From NCBI GenBank assembly GCA_008638375.1, contig CM018032.1, positions 4,374,501 to 4,438,500 on the forward strand: a DNA stretch of 64,000 nucleotides, read 5' to 3'. The stretch is from Nyssa sinensis. Lineage: Eukaryota > Streptophyta > Magnoliopsida > Cornales > Nyssaceae. Below are positions 46,398-58,593 of this stretch, one piece after another. Below the pieces are notes generated by a model. The model did not search any database, was not told where the DNA came from, and saw only the letters and a program-made list of their open reading frames with translations. Within the stretch, counting starts at the first letter, position 1. Every line of letters starts with the position of its first letter. Position numbers and translations under genes: made by a program.

Positions 46398-49300
46398 CTG
46401 TGACATAATTATGAGAATTTTAGTCCAAAAGGAGAGATATAAATAAAAAAAATTAATAAAGGAGAGATAGTGGGGGTGTTAATGGAAGCAGCAGCATTGG
46501 ATGTCATTCCATAGTCTCAGATTAAAATTAAACCACATATTCCTTTGCTACTTAATAAAGAGAGAAGCTCGCAAAATTGCACTCTTAATGAAAACAAAAT
46601 TAAGGTTTGATGAAATTCAAAAGATCAAAGGACGGAATCATAGCCCACCAGACTGCAGCAACTACACAGAAAGGGAATGTAACTGTATTTACACTCCTCT
46701 TTCCCCTTATTATGATGCCCATATCACCTCAAGTTGGTAACATTATCATACAGCATCGGTGTAAAGATCAAATTCCAGTTAGAAGACTAAATTAACGAAT
46801 CGAAAATACCCCAAAGAAGACCAGATCTACGTGGAATCAGGTATGCCCATTGGGTGCAAGTGTGTCTAAGCGCATTGACATAATCCTCTCATTTACATAC
46901 ATTATGTATTTTATATAATATCGTAATGATGTTACCATTAAGGAATACATCAATAGATTTTAACAAACTAAAATGGAATGCAACAAAGGGTTCTATCATC
47001 TCTCAATAAAGTAGAAAATGGTTTATGTTATCAAATATAAGCAGCTGATTCTTCTTCCATCATGATATAAAATTCCTAAATGATTTGTCCAACATTCTTG
47101 TAATTAACAAAGGAAATGATGAGAAAGAAGAAATATGGAGAGAGGATTGCAAATGCATTTCTAATTAATGTTATCCTGACCCTTTTTGAAAGACACAACC
47201 TCTTCTCCTCTTACCCTCTCCTCCAACCAATTGACATGTGAACCTAACTCATTTTTATAACCAAAACAAATTGTTTTTCAACCAATAATTGAGAAATTTA
47301 CAAAACATAAAACTAAAGAATCTTATGCATTCTTTTTGTATGGAGAAATATGACAAAACACAAAGTCATGAAAGTTTAATATCTTGGGCTTTTATTTTTG
47401 ATAAGTAAATTGTATAAACAAGGTGCCCAAGGTGGGTGAACCCATATGCAAAAGGTGGAGACTCACAAAAATTAGAGCCTTATTCTCCAAAAAAAAATCT
47501 ACGAAACTCTCTACATAAGAGGAGTACGATTCTTGAACCCAAAAGTATAGAACTTCTAAAAACTATCCTCAAATCTACAAAGAGGTATAACCTCCCATTC
47601 AAAACACCTTCAGTTTGTTCCCCGCCAAAGACACCCAACCAAAAAAAAAAAAAAAAAGAGCTAGCTTCCACACTTTTCTTGTACTCTTTTTGGCACACCC
47701 TTTGACCATCCTTACAGAAGGTCCAAAACTGAGTTTGGCATAATCCAGTAGTTCCCAAACAAAGAAAAAAGAAGACTCCAAACCTCCTTTGCAAAAGAAC
47801 AATGCTGGCTGATTGTTTCTTCTTCTTCCTGGCACATACTACATCTCTACTAGCCAAACTAAACTCTCTCTTCTAAAGATTATCCATAGTTAAGACCGAT
47901 CCCCAAACTAAGGACACAAAAAATGCAACCTACACCGGGGCTTTCAAATACCGCACAATTTTCCAAGGGAAATGTCGATCCCCTCTTCTAGCTATCTCCT
48001 TGTAGAAGGAATGAATCGTAAATTCTTTGCTAGGCAGGTCAGTTATAGGCTTTAAGTGCTGAAGAAAGCCAGCCCAACAAACTCACTGCCTCTTTCATCC
48101 CTCAATCTTGGATGTTCCTCCAAAAGCAAGGATCCCAAATTGTGCCCTCATCAGAAAAGGATACATTATCTGCCACCATAGTCTCATGATCTTAATAAAG
48201 CTGAAAAAGACAAGGGAATCTATCCTTCAAAGCTCAGTCACCAATCCACACATTCTTCCAAAATCCCACCCTAATATCACCCAAATGTCTAAACAAGTAC
48301 AATGAAAAGAGTCCTTCCCTCTCTGAATTGTTTTCCACAAACTCGCCCCATAAGGACCCTCAACCTCCTTAGAAAGTCATTCCTCTAATTCACAAGCATT
48401 TATTTGGTGGTCCCCAAAGGTTAAATGGATAGCAACATCAACAACAATATATAGTAGATGCAAATGTGGCCTATCATCTCACCATTGGGACCATTGAATA
48501 ATTTCTCCTAATTGACACCCAAACTTAGCATCAATGACCATCCTTCATTTAGACTCTTACTCCATCACAAATCTCCTCAACCATTTACCCAACAGAACTC
48601 TATTGAAAACCCTCAACTCCTTAATCCCAACCCACGTTCCTTGACTGGATTTCTAATTCCATCTCCTTCTTTCCCCTCTCATAAGAAATCCCTTAGAATT
48701 TTATCTAATCTCTTTTCAATTGATGTGATGTTAAATATGTAGGAAGATTAACCCATGGTTGTCAAAATGTGTATTGTAATACGTATTTTTTTTAAAAAAT
48801 GTTCAAAAATATTGTATCGTGTATCGTAAGCTAAGAAGCATGGACACATTCCTGGGACCAAGGTGTCGATGTCTGACACGTTTAGGACACGGACACGGAC
48901 ACACTCCGACACGTTAAAATTGAGTATCTGATTTATCTTCATTTTTAAAAATTCCGATCAAGCGATGGTGAAGAAGATCCATATTCAGAAAAAAAAAATT
49001 TGATGTAGGACTGAAACATCAAAGAGAGAAGAGGAGAGAGATAGCTTACCTCTGATTATGCGAGATCGACGACCGCTAGCCAGGTACGTCTTCCTTCTTC
49101 TTCTCGTCCTCCTCTCAATCGATTCCTCTTTCCTTTCGCTCTCTCTCCTATCTCTCTCTCTCTCGTGCGCATGTCAATCGCCTTGAAAGTTCCCGACGAC
49201 TCTTCAAACCCTTGTCTCTGTCTCTCTCTCTCTCTCGCGACATAATTGGGAAGTTCCTGACTCTTTGCCCCCCCCCCCCCCCCCCCCCTTCTTCTCTTTT

Positions 49301-51490
49301 TCTGTTTTGTCTTTGAGTAATGAATACTTGAACTATTAAAACCCCACCCCCTCTTTACCAAGCATCACTCCATCTCCCATAACTTTTGTTAACATTAGTT
49401 TTATTTTATTGATATTAATAATTCTGTAATATCATTTATTAAATTTATTAATTATTTTAATTTTTTAGATTTTTATTATTAAAGAAACTAAAAATAATAA
49501 ACTCTTATTTTCTTGACACCTCTTTCTTCTTTATTATATGTTGGATCAAATAATAATAAGAATAATTCATATATTTAATTTGTGTACTTAACAAATATAC
49601 TTATTTTATATAAAAAAAAATTATATTAATTTTTAATAAATCAACTTAATAAAACAAATCATAAAATAATTTTTTATTATTGATGTAATTTTTGATAGGT
49701 AGTCTTGAAATTAATTGAATAATAGTAAAATTAAATTTCATAATCATATATATAAAAATAAATATATATTATTTAACATGTCCGTGTTTTAATGTTTTGA
49801 AAAATTTCGTGTTGACATATCCATCTCGTGTCGTATCCATATCTCGTCTCTGTGCTTCTTAGATTATAAGATACGATCAATTTTTTAAAGATATTTATAA
49901 ATTATATATATATATACACACACACACACACAACGTACCGATAAAAAATATAAATACACACACAATGTTGTACATAAAAAGTGTTAAAATTGATATAAAT
50001 AACATTTCAATTCACTTGTCAAAAAAATCAACTTTTTTTTAAGTAAATCTCTCCCTCTCCCTCTCCCTCTCCCTCACACACACACCCCCTCCCCACTTTG
50101 CCCCTTGGGGGACTCAAACCCTCAACCTCTCATACAAGGAGGTGAAGGAAATACTAATCAAGCTAGAGCTTGTTAGTCTTATAAAAAAAATTAACTTAAA
50201 TTCTATAAAATACAAAAATCAAGAATTATATATACTATAAGCTCCAAACCAAAATTTTAACAATCCAAGTTTCAAACATATTTCATCAATATCAAAAGTT
50301 AAAGACAAAATCTAAAATAATTCATTCTAATAAGCCATTCTATTTTCATCTCAATCTCCAATTTCAATGACGACATCATCATTATCATTATATGCCAACA
50401 ATTTTTCACTTCTCTTTTCTTTTTCAACTTCTTGTATTTCTTCACTCTTCATCCTCATCTTCATCTTCTAAAAATACTTGTTTTCCTTTCTTGTTTGAGG
50501 TACAAAAAGACAATGTAAAACCAAAAAAAATAAAAATAAAATTGTTTCCATGTATAACAAAATATAAAGAAAAGAGGCCAAAAAAATGTCATTTAATTTG
50601 ATTGCACATATTACATGTATAGTACATATCGAAACGTATCGTAAGATACATATTGCGTATTGTGCAATACGGTGCAAACAATACAATTATAAGATATGGA
50701 TCGTTTTATATCCATATTGAAACTATCATAAGATACTAATAACCATGAACTCACCAACATACTATTAATCAACATGAGCTTGCCTCCTTTTGAAAGGTAT
50801 TGTTTCTTCCAACTTATCAATATTCTCTAAAATCTCTCCACAACCAAATCCCGAATTGCCTTTGCCCTTGATGAAGCACCTATAGGCAATCCCAGTTAAA
50901 CTGAGGGAATGACCCAACTTTACACCCCAGAATGTCAACCTCCCCCACCTTACCCACTAGAATGAGCTCACTTTTATTGAGGTTTATCCACGAAATTGAA
51001 AAAACCTCAAAAATATAAAAGAACACATGTCGAGCATCTAAGTGGGGACTCTAAAAGGGTAATTGTGTTATCCGCAAAAAAAGATGGGACACTTCAACCT
51101 TCAACTCTCTCACCTGACCCCTTCCTACCCCAAAGCCTAAAATGAGACCTCCCTCCACAGCTCTAGTCATCATCCCACATAAGTTCCATAACAATAACAG
51201 ATAGAAAAGGCAAAAGTGGATAAACCTACCTTTAGCTTATAAAACTAAAAAAAAAAGGCTATAGAAGAATTAGTCACTACATTGAATACAATACTTTAAA
51301 TATGCACCACTCCATCCACCCTCATCATCCACCCCTAAAACCCATTTTCCGAAACATAAACAAGAAAGAGCTCTAATTCACATGGTTGTAAGCACACTAG
51401 TCCCCTTTATAAACTTGGGGAAAAAAGAAGAAGGTCGAGCCAACATATATAAAGCACTTTATCCAAAGTTCACAATTCCATATTGCAGAG

Positions 51491-51526
<36 letters not shown>

Positions 51527-53995
51527 TTATATATTTGACATTCTTTATAGCATTGAAAATTTAATTTACAGCAGAAGTGAAAGCCACGTTTTAAAAGGCT
51601 ATAGAAGGTCCATATTGCAGAGAAATTATATTTTTTTTTTTGGGTATATATTTGGCATTCTTTATAGCATTGAAAATTTAATTTACAGCAGAAGTGAAAG
51701 CCACGTATTAAAAGGCTATAAAATGTCCAAACACCACCAAAAGAAGGGGGGGGAAGCACTTCATCCAAAGGTTCACAATTCCAAATTGCAGAGAAATTAT
51801 TTCCAATTTCAAAGTTTTAGGAATCCTAGCTAAGAAAGTATCACATTCAACTTGAATTGACTAATATTATCTAAATTTAGCAGCCTTTAGAGAATAATTT
51901 GTTTTGGTAAGTATTCAACACTCTTGATAGCATTGGCCAGAAAGCATCACATTTCAACTTGAGTAAACTGTGAATAAGATATTGTGCAATTAAAGAGCAA
52001 TTGATATGCCTAGATTGACGACCAATCATAACAGTCACGGAGTTAAGAGAACTTCCGCTTAAATGGTATTCTAGGTTCAACTCATTCCAATAAGTAAATA
52101 TAAAGAAAGAAAGAGAGAATCTTTTATAAATCAGGTACCAGCACTGATATATTCTATTAATACATGCCTCTCAGGCCTAGTTTGGCGGGGCGTGCAGCAC
52201 AAGAATTGCGGCCCCGTGATGCTATTTTCAAGAATTGCGGCCCCGTGACGCTATTTTCACTGATCTTCCAACGGAGGTTCGAGCAGCGTCTGGACCAGTG
52301 ACGCGATTTGAACTCCGAAAATGCTTGGCCAAACATACTCTCGGTGTATAAAAACTGAAACCCTCACATTTTCTTTTATTTATTTATTTATTTTTGATAA
52401 GTCTTTCTTCTATTTATTGACAAACAAAAAAGAATATTAATAATTCCTCATCTACCCAAAAAAAAATCCCCCAATTTAATGGAACGGCAAAAGAGAGAAA
52501 AAAACCACATTATATTATTTGAGTCAAAATCTCTAATGGTTACTAAAAAACAAACACAAATTTAAATTTGAGTCAAACTTCACAAAAAAAAAAAAAATCT
52601 CTCCAGTCCTAAACTCAAACCCACACTGAATCTGTTTTTACTCGAATTATCCAAATATGTAGCTTCCTGTTCATGAACTCAAATTTATAGTTATTAACTC
52701 GAGTAACACCATCGGAGAGTATCAAAACCCCAATATGTACCTTCCAGTACATGAACTCAAATTTATAATTGTAATTTAACTTGAGTAACACTCAAAGAGC
52801 ATGAAACTCAAAACTAGCTTTTACTCGAATCTTATGTTAAATTTGGGTAAAATTTTGAGTCACCACTGTACCTGACTTATGTAATAATAATTAAAGTAAT
52901 TTAGAGGCACTGGACAGGATATACCTGAAGCATCCGCCATGGAGAGCCTCGCCACGGCCCATTATCAGGCACCATAGCCGTTGAAATGGCGCCCTGAAAC
53001 CAGGTCATTCTAGACAAATCCTCCGTCTCCATTGCCATCTTAACCCTCATCCCCGCCGTCCAGAACATATTCAATGACTCCTCTACCATCTCTGCCTTCA
53101 CCACAAAGTCTGCCCACCCGGCCCTTGGATAATACACAATCTCAAACGCCATACCTTGTGCCGCCAACTCGGCAGCCTCTTCCACTGACTCTGCCGAAAC
53201 CCTCCCACTCCCGCTCCTCGAAAACCCCCCTCTCCCTCCACCACCACTGCTGCCAACCTCCTCCGCCTTCACTCTCACTGACCCCACCGAACAATTCCAC
53301 CTCCCGCCACAATCTGGATTCGATCTCACCGCTCTCCGGACACCAACAAAAAGCTCACCAGTACGCCGGTTCCTCATAAAAACCACCGAATCGCCAGCAA
53401 TCAACTTCTTGTGATTCACAAACTTGCTCCAACCAGTGGTAAGCAAATGACGCCGCGGCGTACCTCGATATATATGCCGGAACTCCCAGACCATGCCATG
53501 GATATCCCTAATCGATAATGTCTGCACCGGCGGTTCCGCCTTATAGTTCAGTGGCGGAAATATTGAATCGGCGCAAAACCTTGGCATGGAAAACCCTCCT
53601 CCGTTGTTTGCATCAGACGGTGTAAGTATCTTCGCAAACGATACCACCTTCTCTTCGTCGTCTTGGTCTTCATCTTCATCACCAACATAGTCTACTTTCA
53701 TTGCAGAGTGTTGGCGCACGTGGAGATCACGTGACCGGTCGATGGGGAGGAGGCGTATCTTGGCGAAGACCTCGTCGGTCTCTGTATTCGCGAGAAACCG
53801 GACGGCGACGACGCGGCAGAATATCAACGGCTGTGACGAAACGAGAGGAGAGAACAACGGCGGGGACGATGATTGCTCCGCGTGACCCTGGGGGAAGTAG
53901 TAAACCCTAGAATCGACGGTTGGGATTTGAACGGAGGTCCCGGCGCAGGCCTTCCAGATGGTTGAGTCCATTTGTCGGAGCTCCGTGGTCGCCAT
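45765..53995 (-). CDS. ARF17: Auxin response factor, ARF10/16/17 clade, most like ARF17
   Basis: Two exons, 52925-53995 (357 codons) and 45765-46397, join in phase 0 (RMLQ | VAWDD) into 567 residues. Residues about 119-221 form the B3 DNA-binding domain ([40 protein letters not shown]). About 280-357 form the ARF-specific domain ([27 protein letters not shown]). The middle region starts [16 protein letters not shown]. No C-terminal PB1 domain, as in ARF17. A miR160 site lies at 46132-46152. Acts in the nucleus, probably as a repressor at auxin-response elements. The frame ends at TGA 45765-45767, but 31 further codons follow in frame. Promoter not defined; a GAGACA (inverted TGTCTC) occurs at 54623-54628. 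Intron 6527 bp. ARF17 versus ARF10/16 rests on the tail and missing PB1. Confidence 0.9.
46132..46152 (-). promoter_or_regulatory. miR160 target site in ARF exon 2
   Basis: The plus strand reads TGCCTGGCTCCCTGCATGCCA, the complement of the mRNA. This is the miR160 sequence except at position 15, where the mRNA G makes a U-G wobble. The site encodes AGMQGARQ, as in other ARF10/16/17 genes. It implies post-transcriptional control by miR160. Confidence 0.9.
46398..47391. other. ARF intron, 3' part
   Basis: Intron DNA with no gene recognised. Confidence 0.5.
48831..49863. mobile_element. TIR element B nested in element A (1033 bp)
   Basis: Left end CTAAGAAGCATGGACAC, right end GTCTCTGTGCTTCTTAG, inverted repeats of about 17 bp. 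Flanked by atcgtaag (48823-48830) and attataag (49864-49871), 6 of 8 identical. Internal repeats of gacacgg/cgtgtc. Contains a purine-rich minus-strand stretch (49050-49380) with a splice-donor-like AGAG|GTAAGC at 49050, and a 21-bp C tract (49268-49288). Confidence 0.55.
50040..50175 (-). mobile_element. tRNA-derived SINE-like unit
   Basis: On the minus strand an A-box-like TAGCTTGATTAGTA (50152-50165) and a B-box GGTTTGAGTCC (50110-50120) are 31 bp apart, as in a tRNA promoter. They are followed by a gtgtgtg / gagagg simple-sequence tail (50050-50095). Matches the general form of plant SINEs; ends not resolved. Confidence 0.5.
51478..51800. repeat. Tandem duplication of about 132 bp with partial third copy
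   Basis: ccatattgcagagaaattat starts at 51478 and 51610, and a variant (ccaaattgcag) at 51781. The first two copies share about 110 bp (gacattctttatagcattga, acagcagaagtgaaagccac). A (TA)n tract at 51488-51522 separates copy 1. Confidence 0.85.
52176..52337. mobile_element. Short GC-rich MITE (162 bp)
   Basis: Ends CCTAGTTTGGC and GGCCAAACATA are inverted repeats. Flanks ctctcagg (52168-52175) and ctctcggt (52338-52345) match at 6 of 8, hAT-like. Inside is an exact-looking 29-bp tandem duplication (aagaattgcggccccgtga start at 52201 and 52230). It lies about 590 bp from ARF exon 1 in the intron. Confidence 0.6.
52346..52920. other. ARF intron, 5' part
   Basis: AT-rich intron DNA with repeated actcaaatttata / aactcgagtaacac phrases at about 52680 and 52750, a degenerate duplication. 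No gene. Confidence 0.5.
52925..53995 (-). CDS. ARF17: ARF exon 1 (B3 and ARF domains)
   Basis: ATG at 53993-53995; donor at 52921-52924 (CTTCAG | GTAT). Residues 1-60 are the N-terminal dimerisation part ([31 protein letters not shown]). A Gly/Ser-rich linker (residues about 247-270) and an acidic run ([11 protein letters not shown]) interrupt the conserved parts. GC-rich, unlike the flanks. Confidence 0.95.
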
Positions 53996-54150
53996 TGGTA
54001 GGGTTTCGTCGGAAGTAACGAATGAGATAGAGAGAAAGAAAAGCGAAAGATTAGGAAGTGAAGCCTAGGTCTTAGGCTTTTTTCACATTTGCTTCTTTGT
54101 TTTCTCTCTAAAACTCCGCTGGGAGAGTTGGAGCTAAAGAGTGACGACAC
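53996..54150 (-). promoter_or_regulatory. ARF 5' leader region
   Basis: Purine/pyrimidine-rich, stop-free in several frames, with gagagaaag runs typical of plant leaders. The transcription start is not determined. Confidence 0.4.
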
Positions 54151-55200
54151 AGAGTGCCGTCTTGGGGTCGGAGAACAGGCACGGAAGCAAAATGAGTGGG
54201 GACTAAAAATGCCCCTAACTTTGGAAGAAAATTACAATATTAGCCACGACAACATGACTACACTAAAAAAACATGACTGCACTAAAATAAATATTCACGC
54301 TCTCAACGTCGCGTGTACAACAACGCTCTCTGGTTTTAGCATCCTTGAAACTCGCGTGTTAATACTGCCTCCCCCGGACAGTACAGAGCGACATCGAATA
54401 GACGTGTGTGTATCTTTTGAATGACCAAACTACCCTTACTCAAACTATAATTCCATCTGGCACTCGCGTCAGTGGGTTCCACTAGGACAAAAAGGAAAGA
54501 TCAAGTGGTCATAATACACTGACAAAGTGGGTAGTCAACGAATCTGTTGGTTGAGATTTGCCATATGTCTGATGATATTTATGGTTAGTGGTGAGTGGTG
54601 AGTGGTGGGATAGATACAAACAGAGACATTTAAGAGCGAGAAAGAGAAAGGCAGTTGGAGGGAATTTCGGAAAAAGAGGACGAGAAATCGGGGAAAGAGT
54701 TTGGTTGGGTGTGTTGGGTCATAAGGAGACGCGTCTCCCAGGAGAGAGATAGCACGGAGCGGATCGATGCTAAGTTGTCGCGATTGTGCGCCTTTGTCGC
54801 TGCAGACAGGACACTTAACACTTGCCAGTGCACCCAATTTTTGGTGAAACTCAATGGACAATTGGACATCCATTTTCATTGTGTTTGTTCAACGTGAATG
54901 TTTAGGGAGCAGTGTTTGTGTGAAATTGCAATTGTGTATAAGCTCTTCCCAAGACTAACTTCAAGCCAAATAATTTTCATAAATCGCCACTCTTTTTCAT
55001 AACATGTTGGGGTCTTGCACGGCTGCTTGAAGTAAACATAGCTTCTTCTAGTGTACGTTATGAAAAAATCTTGATTTGGAAATCGTATCTCGGTCTTAAC
55101 ACCATGATATTGACTATTTTATTTAGATTCGGATTAGTTTAGTAAGCAAAACTCCAGTCATGCAAATTTAGAGAGTATTAGATGTATGCAAATTTACTTG
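54151..55200. other. Upstream of ARF, no gene recognised
   Basis: Moderate GC up to about 54900; frames on both strands at 54535-54897 look random. An auxin-response-element core (GAGACA) lies at 54623-54628. Confidence 0.4.
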
Positions 55201-55214
55201 TGAGCTCTTAATTC

Positions 55215-55700
55215 CAATAGAGTAATCTTACTTTTGTGTCAAGATTCACCCTTAATTATAGAGATTGAGATTAAGATTTCTTATTTAGAGTTATCAAAAC
55301 TCTGTTAAATATTACAGTCTACTTGACTTGTTTGTCCCTAATTATTTGGTATTTTACTTTCAAGCCTCTGAGGTCTTACCTTGTTGATGACAAGTCTTTT
55401 CATATCCTATGTCCAACCAACAATTTATTCATCCTAAGTTTTCATACTTATCGGTGACCTCCTAGCCATAATAGAATAACTTTACTTTTACGACAAGAGT
55501 CACCCTCAATTACAGAGATTAAGATTAAGATTCCTTATTTAAAGTTATCACATCCCGTTAGATCCTAGAGGCCATTTGACTTATTGTTATTTGGTGTCCT
55601 ATTCTCAAGCCTCAAAGGTGTTCTTACCTTGTCGAGGAAAAGTCTTTTCATGTTCTATATCTCGACCAACAACCTAATCGTCTTAAGTTCCTATTCTTAG
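55215..55700. repeat. Tandem duplication, period about 254 bp
   Basis: Copy 1 from about 55215 and copy 2 from about 55469 share caccct(t/c)aattatagagatt, cttaccttgttgatgacaag and similar blocks at a spacing of 254 bp, diverged to roughly 80%. Confidence 0.8.
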
Positions 55701-56430
55701 GGACCGTTTAGCCAAGCGTTAAAGTTTTTGGCATTTTCTCCCCTAAAATGCTTAAACTATTGTAGTTGGGTGTTTGGCTAACCTTTTGCACATTTTGTAT
55801 TTATTGTTGGTCCACATTAAAACACTCATTTGAGCAGTTCTACCAAAGCTATAATAGAGTATAGCTATGCTAATAAAAAAAATTTATCAAAAGTATTTTG
55901 TGTAAATGAGTTGACAGTATTATATTAGTTTCATATCATATATATGCTATATGAAATTAATACAATACTGTCAACTTATCTGTATAACTATTTTTTGTAA
56001 TTATTTCAAATAAGAATAATTTTATTGACGACAATATGATACTTTTGCTAGGAAAGTCACTTGGGAAATAACAAAAATCTATAATGTCGTGTTGTTTGAG
56101 ATACAGAATTATACATGTGGCTCATTAGTTCCATGTTTTACATGATTTTTTCATGTGAAAAGTTGTAGCCATTATAATCGTTGTCACTCGAAATTTTCAA
56201 AAATGAAAATTATAATATTTTATTATAATATATTATGTTTAAATATACAAAATGTTTATTAAATAAATTATAAAAATAAAAATTCATACACCATAATCAC
56301 TTTTGAACAATTTTTACGGATCACTCAAATACTTCTTCATCACCAACACTTTTACTCATCACTATTTTACTTCTCAACATTTTTTCATAACCTGAAACTC
56401 CATAAATAAGCGTTTAAACATCATAATATC
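55700..56430. mobile_element. Possible foldback/TIR element containing a hairpin
   Basis: Left edge gaccgtttagccaagcgtta and right edge ataagcgtttaaac are weakly inverted. A strong hairpin sits at 55910-55975. No ORF. Boundaries tentative. Confidence 0.35.
55910..55975. repeat. Inverted repeat hairpin, about 28-bp arms
   Basis: gttgacagtattatattagt with ttcatat faces atatgaaattaatacaat with actgtcaac. Arms differ at a few positions and the loop is about 8 bp. Weaker pairing extends outward to about 55876-56000. Confidence 0.8.
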
Positions 56431-57724
56431 ATTTTAAGATACTTTTATTCTCATCCAAGAGGAAGAAGAAAGGAACGAGAATGTCAAGTCCGTTTGGATT
56501 GTGTGGTTATGCGGCTTAGGCCAGTGAGTGTGAAGTAGTAGGAGAGATTCTCTCCTGGTCTAGGTATGGGAAATGGTGAGGTGAGTCAAACCAAAAAGAG
56601 TTGGCCACTTGGATTGGAACTCATTTTGGGCATGTGCAGAAGCTACTACAAGTAAAATTGAAAGAGTTGGCCTCATGGTATGCATGCATTTTTATTTTAA
56701 AAGTTTTGGAAAATAAATTTGAAGTTAGGAGGAGGGAAATCTAGCATAGCCTTCAATTGCTCTCCCCTCAACTTTTTTATTTAAAAATGTTCTTATATTT
56801 TTTGAAAAAATTTCAAGCATATCTCTTTGTTTTTTATTTTTGCCCCTCCCTTAGATCAAATTTTTTCACAATACCCCTCCTAAATTTTCAATATTACTCC
56901 TTTTTATTTATTATTTTCAAAAAAGATTATTATGTACAATTAAAAAATGTCCTACTTGTAACTATTCGTCTAAATATGGAACAACTTAAAAGTGTAATAC
57001 ATCATTCATCTTATTTCAGTGAAGCTCAATTACAAATATGAAAATTTTCTTAAACACATGCACCGAGTCCAATGGAATATTAATTTTGTATATATTGAAA
57101 GAAATATTTTTAATATCATCGAAAAACAATTGTGAATTTGTTATACACTGAAAAAATGTGAATGTTTTTTTCTTTTGAGGTTTTATGGGAAATTAATTTC
57201 GTACAATTTTTCTTTTGAGGGGATCTCTTGTAAAATCTATAATTTTTTGTGGGTCTTTTTTTTTGGTTGAACTCTTGACTAATTTCTAATTTTTTATATA
57301 TTAACGAATATAATTAATTAGTAAAAAATCCTTAATTAATATTAAAATTTTGAATTTATAATCAAATATTAAGAAGAAAGTTTCTCTCGCTCCCCTCAAG
57401 ATAAATTCCTGACTTTGTACCTATATGAAAGAAGAGATGATGTGAATAGTTAATCTATAGTTTAAGACTAGGCATATCTCTTAAGAGAAATGTTAGCATC
57501 ATGAATATTTGAATTTTTGTAATCTCATTAGTATGTACAACATGCATCATGTGTTTATTATTAAAATAATTATGACAATTAAAGACAGTATTCCTGTCTT
57601 TCTTGAAGTTACAGTGTCTCCATTGTTGCTTGTCCAGTAGTATAGACGACAATAGTAGTTGTGATTTTATAACTATATACTTATATTTTAATTGAAAATT
57701 TATATAATAAAAACTCAATAAGTT
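56431..57724. other. AT-rich intergenic region
   Basis: No gene, RNA or repeat recognised beyond T-rich and A-rich tracts. Confidence 0.4.
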
Positions 57725-58448
57725 CAGTTGAACTTAGTTTAATTGAATAAAAGATCCTCCAATTTCAAATTTAGGATTCCTCCTAATACTTTATAGCTTG
57801 TTTGGCCCTTCAAGGACATAATAGTAATTTATACTTTTAATATCCCATATCTCTCTGTACATAATTTCGATATTCGGGCTTCATTTTGAAGTCCAGTTGG
57901 TTCTTGTAACATTTACGTGGACCTTTTAATTTCATCTATACACTTTTGGTACTTCATTAAGTCAGAAGGATGTATTCATCATTTTTTAATTTGTTATCAG
58001 GTCTTATATTTCTCAAAAGGACACCACTGTCAAGTCTGGAATATTGAATATAATTAATTTAGGCTTTTTCAGATCTTAATTAGCTTACTTGTGGCTTATA
58101 TTATGCTTAAGGGCATTTTCATAATTTTATAGTTTTACATGTCACATTTTTTAATACTTTGTTTCCTAAAATAGTCTCCACCATTGAGTCTGAAAGTCAA
58201 AGAAAGTCAAGATATGCCATCCCTGACATTTAAGTGGCTTTTGAATTATTAAAGATAAAACGATAATTATGACATTTCACGTGCCTATATTTTTGGGACT
58301 TTGTTTCATAAAATAAATCCCGCCAACAAATTTACCCTTTAATCTATCTCTTTTTCCTCCACTCCTCTTTCATCCTCACCGAATTAACCTTACTCCATCA
58401 CATAACCAAGCTAAAGAAATCTCCCTCATCTCACTATACTGGTAAACC

Positions 58449-58500
<52 letters not shown>

Positions 58501-58593
58501 CCTCTCTTATTTCACACACATTCATTCAAACATCTATTATAAATATACACACACACACATATATACACGATCTCTCACAATATTGTAACAACT
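57725..58593. mobile_element. Fragment of the long gypsy-type LTR family
   Basis: 57725-58040 aligns with 14290-14610 (caaggacataatagtaattt, ttcatctatacacttttggt and others). A (CT)n run (58452-58498) and a TATA-like attataaatat (about 58540) follow, as in the 3.35-kb LTR. Ends unresolved. Confidence 0.45.

Larger units (their letters stand above)
48754..50747. mobile_element. TIR element A inserted in the LINE
   Basis: Left end CATGGTTGTCAAAATG and right end ACTAATAACCATG are short imperfect inverted repeats. Subterminal DNA has many gtatcgta/tacgatac phrases on both sides. LINE sequence continues on both sides. Target duplication is only partly matched (gattaacc / aactcacc, 5 of 8). Contains nested element B and a SINE-like unit. 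Confidence 0.5.
47392..51400 (-). mobile_element. L1-type LINE, copy 2, in the ARF intron, interrupted
   Basis: 3' end near 47392 (shares gtataaacaagg with copy 1). The 47640-47850 region reads [20 protein letters not shown] in the minus frame, a zf-RVT-type Cys/His pattern. The upstream part 50748-51400 continues the RT region ([38 protein letters not shown] in broken frames). The stretch 48754-50747 is a separate insertion. Frameshifted and non-functional. Sense orientation to the ARF gene. Confidence 0.7.

Noticed and set aside
47480..47857. 125-residue minus-strand ORF
   Set aside because: It is the wrong frame of the LINE zf-RVT region; the right frame shows the Cys/His pattern.
49056..49361. 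101-residue Arg/Glu/Gly-rich ORF
   Set aside because: Its middle is the translated C tract and its rest is ctctct/tcttct simple sequence; kept only as a possible captured leader.
54535..54897. Overlapping ORFs on both strands upstream of ARF
   Set aside because: No recognised domain, both strands open, and nothing indicates which would be coding.
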